A stretch of DNA of 64,000 nucleotides, taken from assembly GCF_048128805.1 (NCBI RefSeq), contig NC_136010.1:17922980-17986979 (forward strand), in the 5' to 3' direction. The translations under genes and the position numbers were made by a program. The notes beneath the pieces are model-generated. The model saw nothing but the letters and a program-made list of their open reading frames with translations, was not told where the DNA came from and did no database searches. The DNA is from Centroberyx gerrardi (lineage: Eukaryota; Chordata; Actinopteri; Beryciformes; Berycidae). Positions 59,993-64,000 of this stretch are shown here, piece by piece (positions within the stretch are counted from its first letter, which is position 1; each line of letters begins with the position of its first letter).

Positions 59993-60815
59993 GGATTACG
60001 TTCAGACTGCAGGCAAAAGTGGCCCAAATCAGATTTTTTTGCTTATATGTGACTCAGATCTGTTTTTTTCATAACAGTGTGAACAGCACAAATCACATGG
60101 AATCTGATCTTTTCAATTCTGATTTGGGACACTTTCATATGTGGTCCTAAATCAGATACAGGTCTGATTTTTTGCAATGCGAGTCTGTTGTTCAGTCTGA
60201 ACAATTCATGCGACTTTTACGTCACTCTAGACCAACATTCGTCACAATTCTGCGCTGGCGGGAGTCACTCTGTGAATACAAACATGGAAGACAGCTGTGA
60301 TGGAGGTTGTCAGTGGAGGGACAGTGAGGTGTTAGACCTCATAAGTATTCGGGGTGAAATTTTGGATGAAATCTGTTTCAGTGAAGCCATTCACGTCACG
60401 ATCCCACCACTCCTGGCTCCGACTCATCCACATCCACACACACCTCCGTACAGAAGTAGCAGCCATTGCTCCACAAAAAGCCATAATTAAAAATTTGGCT
60501 CTCTTTCTCCTCATCCTCGTCCTCGTTGTCATCTGCTCACGAATTCGCTGGCTTCCACTGCACATCAACTTATAAATGAAACCGTAAACGCTGACTTCAG
60601 TGGCCTCCATGTTTACTTCCGTACGACAGCGTGCTGCGTGTGACGTCTTTGTTATTGTTCTTTTGCGCATGCGGGTCAGTTCAGGACCGTGACCAGTTCA
60701 CACTGGAATCTGATATTGGCCACATTTAAAAAATAATATGAACAGCCAAACAAAAAAATTGGCTCTGAGCAATAAATCCGAATTGAGCACTAAGACTTGC
60801 AGTGTGAACGTAGCC
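59993..60815. mobile_element. Non-autonomous PIF/Harbinger element with remnants of both genes
   Basis: The ends are inverted: left GGATTACGTTCAGACTGCAG, right (reverse) GGCTACGTTCACACTGCAAG. Inside, the plus strand from an ATG at 60284 encodes the start of a MYB/SANT-like protein (CQWRDSEVLDLISIRGE, to about 60356). The minus strand from an ATG at 60610 encodes the N terminus of a Harbinger-type transposase (MEATEVSVYGFIYK, then SQEWWDRDVNGFTETDFIQN, to about 60354). The two frames meet head-on near 60355, so the catalytic core and most of the MYB-like protein are deleted. Autonomous Harbingers encode exactly these two proteins. The element cannot transpose alone. Confidence 0.75.
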
Positions 60816-61087
60816 ATTTTAAAGATATGGTTTCTACTACTTTTCACAGACATGCCATCTGCTTATGTAAACATGGTGTATGTGTATTTGCAGGACATGA
60901 CAATAACTTTTTAGTCAAACAGCCACAACGAATGGATCAGAATTTCAGAATCAGTTTTAGTTATTTATCAGTCAAAGTAGTTTTTAGAATAGAAAAGACT
61001 TTTTGAAAACAGAAAAAGTTTTCTAAATCATTTTGCTGGTGTCTAGTAGTGTTATTGTCAAGCCTAGCATGTGTGTGTTACATATAA

Positions 61088-61111
61088 TGTGTGTGTGTGT
61101 GTGTGTGTGTG
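61088..61111. repeat. (GT)n microsatellite
   Basis: It abuts the TTCCAG acceptor of the multicopper-oxidase exon at 61118. Confidence 0.9.
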
Positions 61112-61755
61112 TTCCAGGTCAGTTTGAAGTGGTGTCTGCGACAGTGAACCACCATCATGGCGGGATGCGAGCCAACTACACGGTGCAGAAGTGCAGCATG
61201 TTTCAGCGTCAGGGTGAGACGATGCTGCACTCTAAAACCTATTGCATCGCTGCCATGGAAACAGACTGGGACTACGCTCCAGACCGCACCTGGGAGACTG
61301 ACGTGTTCAACGGGCCAGCTAACAGGTAGCAGAATGTTATATAGGTTATCGAATATTGGCTATAGCATCGTCCACCACTGATATGATGGAGGTGAGGATA
61401 TGACTTTACCGAACAGCTACAGGGTGTCGGCATGTAAAACCTGCAGTGAAGCCTGCCTCACTCTGCCTTAAGGAGCTGCTAACCCACCTAGAAGAAGTTC
61501 ATTAGTCTGGCTTTCAATGAGAGTTTTAGTGTCCCATGATGGTCTAAATGCTGTTTCAGAGGCTTTTCAAACCCTGCGTGTGTGTGTGTATGTGTTCTGT
61601 GTCTATACGTGCAGGTATTAATGGTCTTCTGTATGGTAACCTGATTGGTTTGAACATGGAGGTGGGTGATAAGGTTTACTGGTATCTGATAGGAATGGGC
61701 AATGAAGTGGACACACACACTGTACACTGGCGTGGCCACAGTGTGGAATACAAGG

Positions 61756-61758
<3 letters not shown>

Positions 61759-61803
<45 letters not shown>
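61759..61803. repeat. (CA)n microsatellite
   Basis: It directly follows the donor of multicopper-oxidase block B and runs into a partial second copy of that exon's end (61806-61844). Confidence 0.95.
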
Positions 61804-61805
<2 letters not shown>

Positions 61806-61844
61806 ACATGTCTGCACCTGCATGGACACAGCATGGAGGAGAAG
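61806..61844 (+). pseudogene. Partial duplicate of the multicopper-oxidase exon end
   Basis: Reads [13 protein letters not shown] and stops exactly at a GT donor (61845), parallel to [16 protein letters not shown] in block B. This second copy keeps the standard HxHGHS copper motif. Its 5' half is replaced by the CA repeat. Confidence 0.55.
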
Positions 61845-61913
61845 GTAACACACACATACTGTAGAATCAAACACATGTTGGGTATGGCATGTATCCACAG
61901 AGCAAAGAGCGTT

Positions 61914-61915
<2 letters not shown>

Positions 61916-61976
<61 letters not shown>
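61916..61976. repeat. (CA)n microsatellite
   Basis: About 30 CA units just before the acceptor of block C. Confidence 0.95.
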
Positions 61977-61978
<2 letters not shown>

Positions 61979-62341
61979 TAACCCTCTCTGTCTCTCTAGT
62001 TGGGTGGAGGTCCTCATCGTACTGATGTGTTTGAGCTGTTTCCAGCCACCTTCCAGATAAAACCTCATCATCTCAGGAGATCTTCACACTTTTTGATGGA
62101 AGTTGCATCTTAACAGCAAATAAACACAAAAATATATACTTTTTTGTGCAATTTTTCAGTTAAAATCCTGCAAAATTAGAAACTTGTCATCAGTAATTAC
62201 AGGAAAACATGACAGTGTTTTGAGATTTTGACAAAAGTGAAGCCTGTGTGTGATTTATTTACGTTACGAAAGAGACACAGATAGAGAGAAAGAGAGTTGG
62301 ACTGAGAGAGAGATGGAGAGGATGCTGATGATGATGCTGTG

Positions 62342-62342
<1 letters not shown>

Positions 62343-62392
<50 letters not shown>
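62343..62392. repeat. (GT)n microsatellite
   Basis: About 25 GT units. Confidence 0.95.
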
Positions 62393-63040
62393 TCTTCAAC
62401 AGGAAAGACGAGAGGAATCTTTGGCTGAACAGTAAAGAGGAATGGATCAGCGTCTGGAAAGAAGGAAAAAAGAACATACATGTAAACAAACTCAAAAGAG
62501 TGGCTCCAAACAGTCATTTTGTATGGAAATGTGTATTTTTATAATTGTCTGACAGCTTTGATAAGACAAAAGGTGCCACATGCGAAACACAGTGAAGCAC
62601 TATGTCATGTAAAACGGCTTATTCACTTGAAATAAAACCAGATGCTGGCTGTGTTGCATGAATGAGATGTGATTTGAGCCAGGAGGTCTGGCTGAACACA
62701 CATTGCTTCTTGATTTTTTTCTCTTCCTGCCTGCTGAAGCCGACATTTCAGTGATCTGTGTGTGTTTTTTGAGAGCGTGTAAGAGAGGAAGAGGAAGGGA
62801 GAGAGGAACAAAGTAACAAAGATCAAGGTATTTCCCTATCATGATCATCTGCGCATGAAAAGAAATGATTTTGAGCATGAAAGATGACTTGTTTTTGCAA
62901 AGAGCCATTTTCAAAAATACAATGAATGAATGATTTGTGACCAAGTGTAGAAAATGCAAGAAAATGCTGTCACATCATCAGCATGTAAAATATATAGATG
63001 GATATATAAGCAGTGATGGAGGCCTAGTGGTTTGGTCATC

Positions 63041-63098
63041 AAAAATAAACAAATAAATAAAAATAAAAATAAATAAATAAATAAATAATAAACAAAAA
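63041..63098. repeat. (AAAT)n microsatellite
   Basis: Imperfect AAATAAAT units. Confidence 0.9.
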
Positions 63099-63730
63099 AT
63101 CACCAGTCTTTATAGAAAATCATTATTTCCCCCTATCATACAAGTTTGATGCAACTTACAGGCCAACTATGAATTTATATCATGAAGATTTTTGTCACCT
63201 TAAAAAATGGGTAAACTCTTCCACGAAAGTTGGTCAAACTGGATTTAGGTGGTTTACTCTCCTACAGAAATGAGTCAAATGCGCATTATGAGTATATTTA
63301 CAGATGGAAGATGTCAGAAAAAGAGACATTGTTGTAAAAAGGTCCAGTAGTTATTTTATGGTTCTATGTTGTTTCTATGGAGTCAGAGAACAGCTGTGTC
63401 ACATGTGATGCCACAGTGCAACATTCCCTGTTTAAATGCTGTTTCGAATGAGAATCATCACTTGTCCCAACAGACTTGACCTGAGAGCACGCTTCGACTG
63501 AAGAGACATTTTCACATCAATCGGCTATATTAATTTGTTCATTTATTTATTCACTTATTAATTCATTTATTCTTTCATTTATTCATTTTTCGTTAATTCA
63601 TTCGTTTATTCGTTGATTTGTTTCGTTTTTGGTGGACTTTTTGTTTGTTTTTTGTCCGGTTTTTCTTTTCGTTTTTCGTTTTTTGTTAAATTTTCACAGG
63701 AAAAGCCGGACCTGGTTAGGACTTGGCACC

Positions 63731-63754
63731 ATGGGTAGCTGCCTCTCCAAACCG
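63731..63754 (+). CDS. Possible first coding exon, MGSCLSKP, gene continues off the right edge
   Basis: ATG in a good context (GGCACCATGG) is followed by eight codons, MGSCLSKP, and a strong donor CCG|GTAAGA (GT at 63755-63756). Met-Gly-x-x-x-Ser plus a nearby Cys is the usual signature of N-myristoylated and palmitoylated membrane proteins such as Src-type kinases, but eight residues cannot identify the family. The upstream 100 bases are T-rich and fit a leader. It could also be chance. Confidence 0.35.
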
Positions 63755-64000
63755 GTAAGACTGACTCATTTTCATCTTTGTAGTGGAACAAATTTGTCTT
63801 TCTTGTGCGTTTTCACGGTGTAACTTGAGCTACAAGTAGGAAACTTTGTGAAGGATGTGAAATGCAACTCAGAAAAAAGTCGTGTGTCACCTGAGATGTG
63901 ACGGTTCCGAGTAAAACAGAGTAATTGTTTCATTAATTATGAATTATTGTGGATTTTTATGGGTCGGTGGAGTCAAAGTGTTACTAGTTCACGGAGCTTC

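Larger units (their letters stand above)
61118..62113 (+). pseudogene. Ceruloplasmin/hephaestin-like multicopper oxidase fragment, decayed
   Basis: Three exon-like blocks. A, 61118-61325, reads QFEVVSATVNHHHGGMRANY ... YCIAAMETDWDYAPDRTWE and matches the domain 4/5 border of ceruloplasmin. B, 61615-61754, reads [20 protein letters not shown] ... [20 protein letters not shown] and matches domain 6. C, 62000-62056, reads [14 protein letters not shown], the next part of domain 6. Domain 5, about 250 residues, should lie between A and B, but only 289 bases remain, and A to B is out of frame. Block C has no GT donor (CAG|ATAAAA) and reads to a stop at 62111-62113, so the final HCH copper-ligand exon is missing. 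The HxH copper motif in B is HWR. Intact relatives oxidise ferrous iron; this copy should not. Confidence 0.75.
62114..63730. other. Intergenic region, repeats only
   Basis: No exon recognised. Contents: GT run (62343-62392), AAAT-rich run (63041-63098) and ATTTATTC-rich run (63531-63615). Confidence 0.6.

Noticed and set aside
61488..62060. Cys/Val- and Thr/His-rich frames across the CA repeats near 61.5-62.0 kb
   Set aside because: Repeat translations. Only the short multicopper-oxidase blocks in one frame carry real homology.
63041..63615. AAAT run and ATTT run as a designed inverted-repeat pair
   Set aside because: Both are low-complexity AT tracts; complementarity is expected by composition.

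Overview
The window is vertebrate genomic DNA, most likely from a ray-finned (teleost) fish. It holds intron-rich protein-coding genes with ordinary GT-AG junctions, many CA/GA microsatellites, and fish-type repeats: a tRNA-derived SINE, a deleted Harbinger transposon and several MITE-like palindromes. Nothing prokaryotic is visible. The gene order PACSIN1 - SPDEF - ILRUN - UHRF1BP1 matches the order I know from human 6p21.31, except that SNRPC, which lies between ILRUN and UHRF1BP1 in human, is not seen here.

Layout. 1-4.6 kb: first two coding exons of UHRF1BP1/BLTP3A (minus; the gene continues off the left edge). 4.6-5.9 kb: compact head-to-head promoter interval. 5.9-10.8 kb: complete ILRUN (plus, 5 coding exons, 290 aa) and probably about 2.4 kb of 3' UTR. 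13-20.6 kb: repeats and a candidate SPDEF leader exon. 20.7-24.0 kb: complete SPDEF coding region (plus, 5 coding exons, 324 aa, PNT and ETS domains). 27.3-36.2 kb: complete PACSIN1/syndapin-1 coding region (minus, 9 coding exons, 439 aa, F-BAR and SH3 domains), convergent with SPDEF. 36.2-59 kb: gene-poor DNA that I read as the upstream/5' intron region of PACSIN1. It contains two candidate noncoding leader exons (about 48.3 and 55.0 kb) and a nearly perfect 21-bp RE1/NRSE (REST site) at 53255-53275. 59.4-60.8 kb: MITE, hairpin and Harbinger derivative. 61.1-62.1 kb: broken fragment of a ceruloplasmin/hephaestin-like multicopper oxidase. 63.73 kb: a small possible first exon (MGSCLSKP, myristoylation-type start) running off the right edge.

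The four genes have unrelated roles: lipid transfer at membrane contacts, innate/inflammatory regulation, ETS transcription control, and endocytic membrane bending. They are linked by conserved synteny, not by a pathway. I found no obvious new multi-gene system. The most notable points are the RE1 site upstream of the neuronal gene PACSIN1, loss of both EHD-binding NPF motifs in this PACSIN1, the multicopper-oxidase relic whose decay seems tied to CA-repeat expansion, the Harbinger derivative that keeps the starts of both of its genes, and several near-perfect hairpins. Gene identities and exon borders come from reading the sequence and from memory of the families; no database search was possible.
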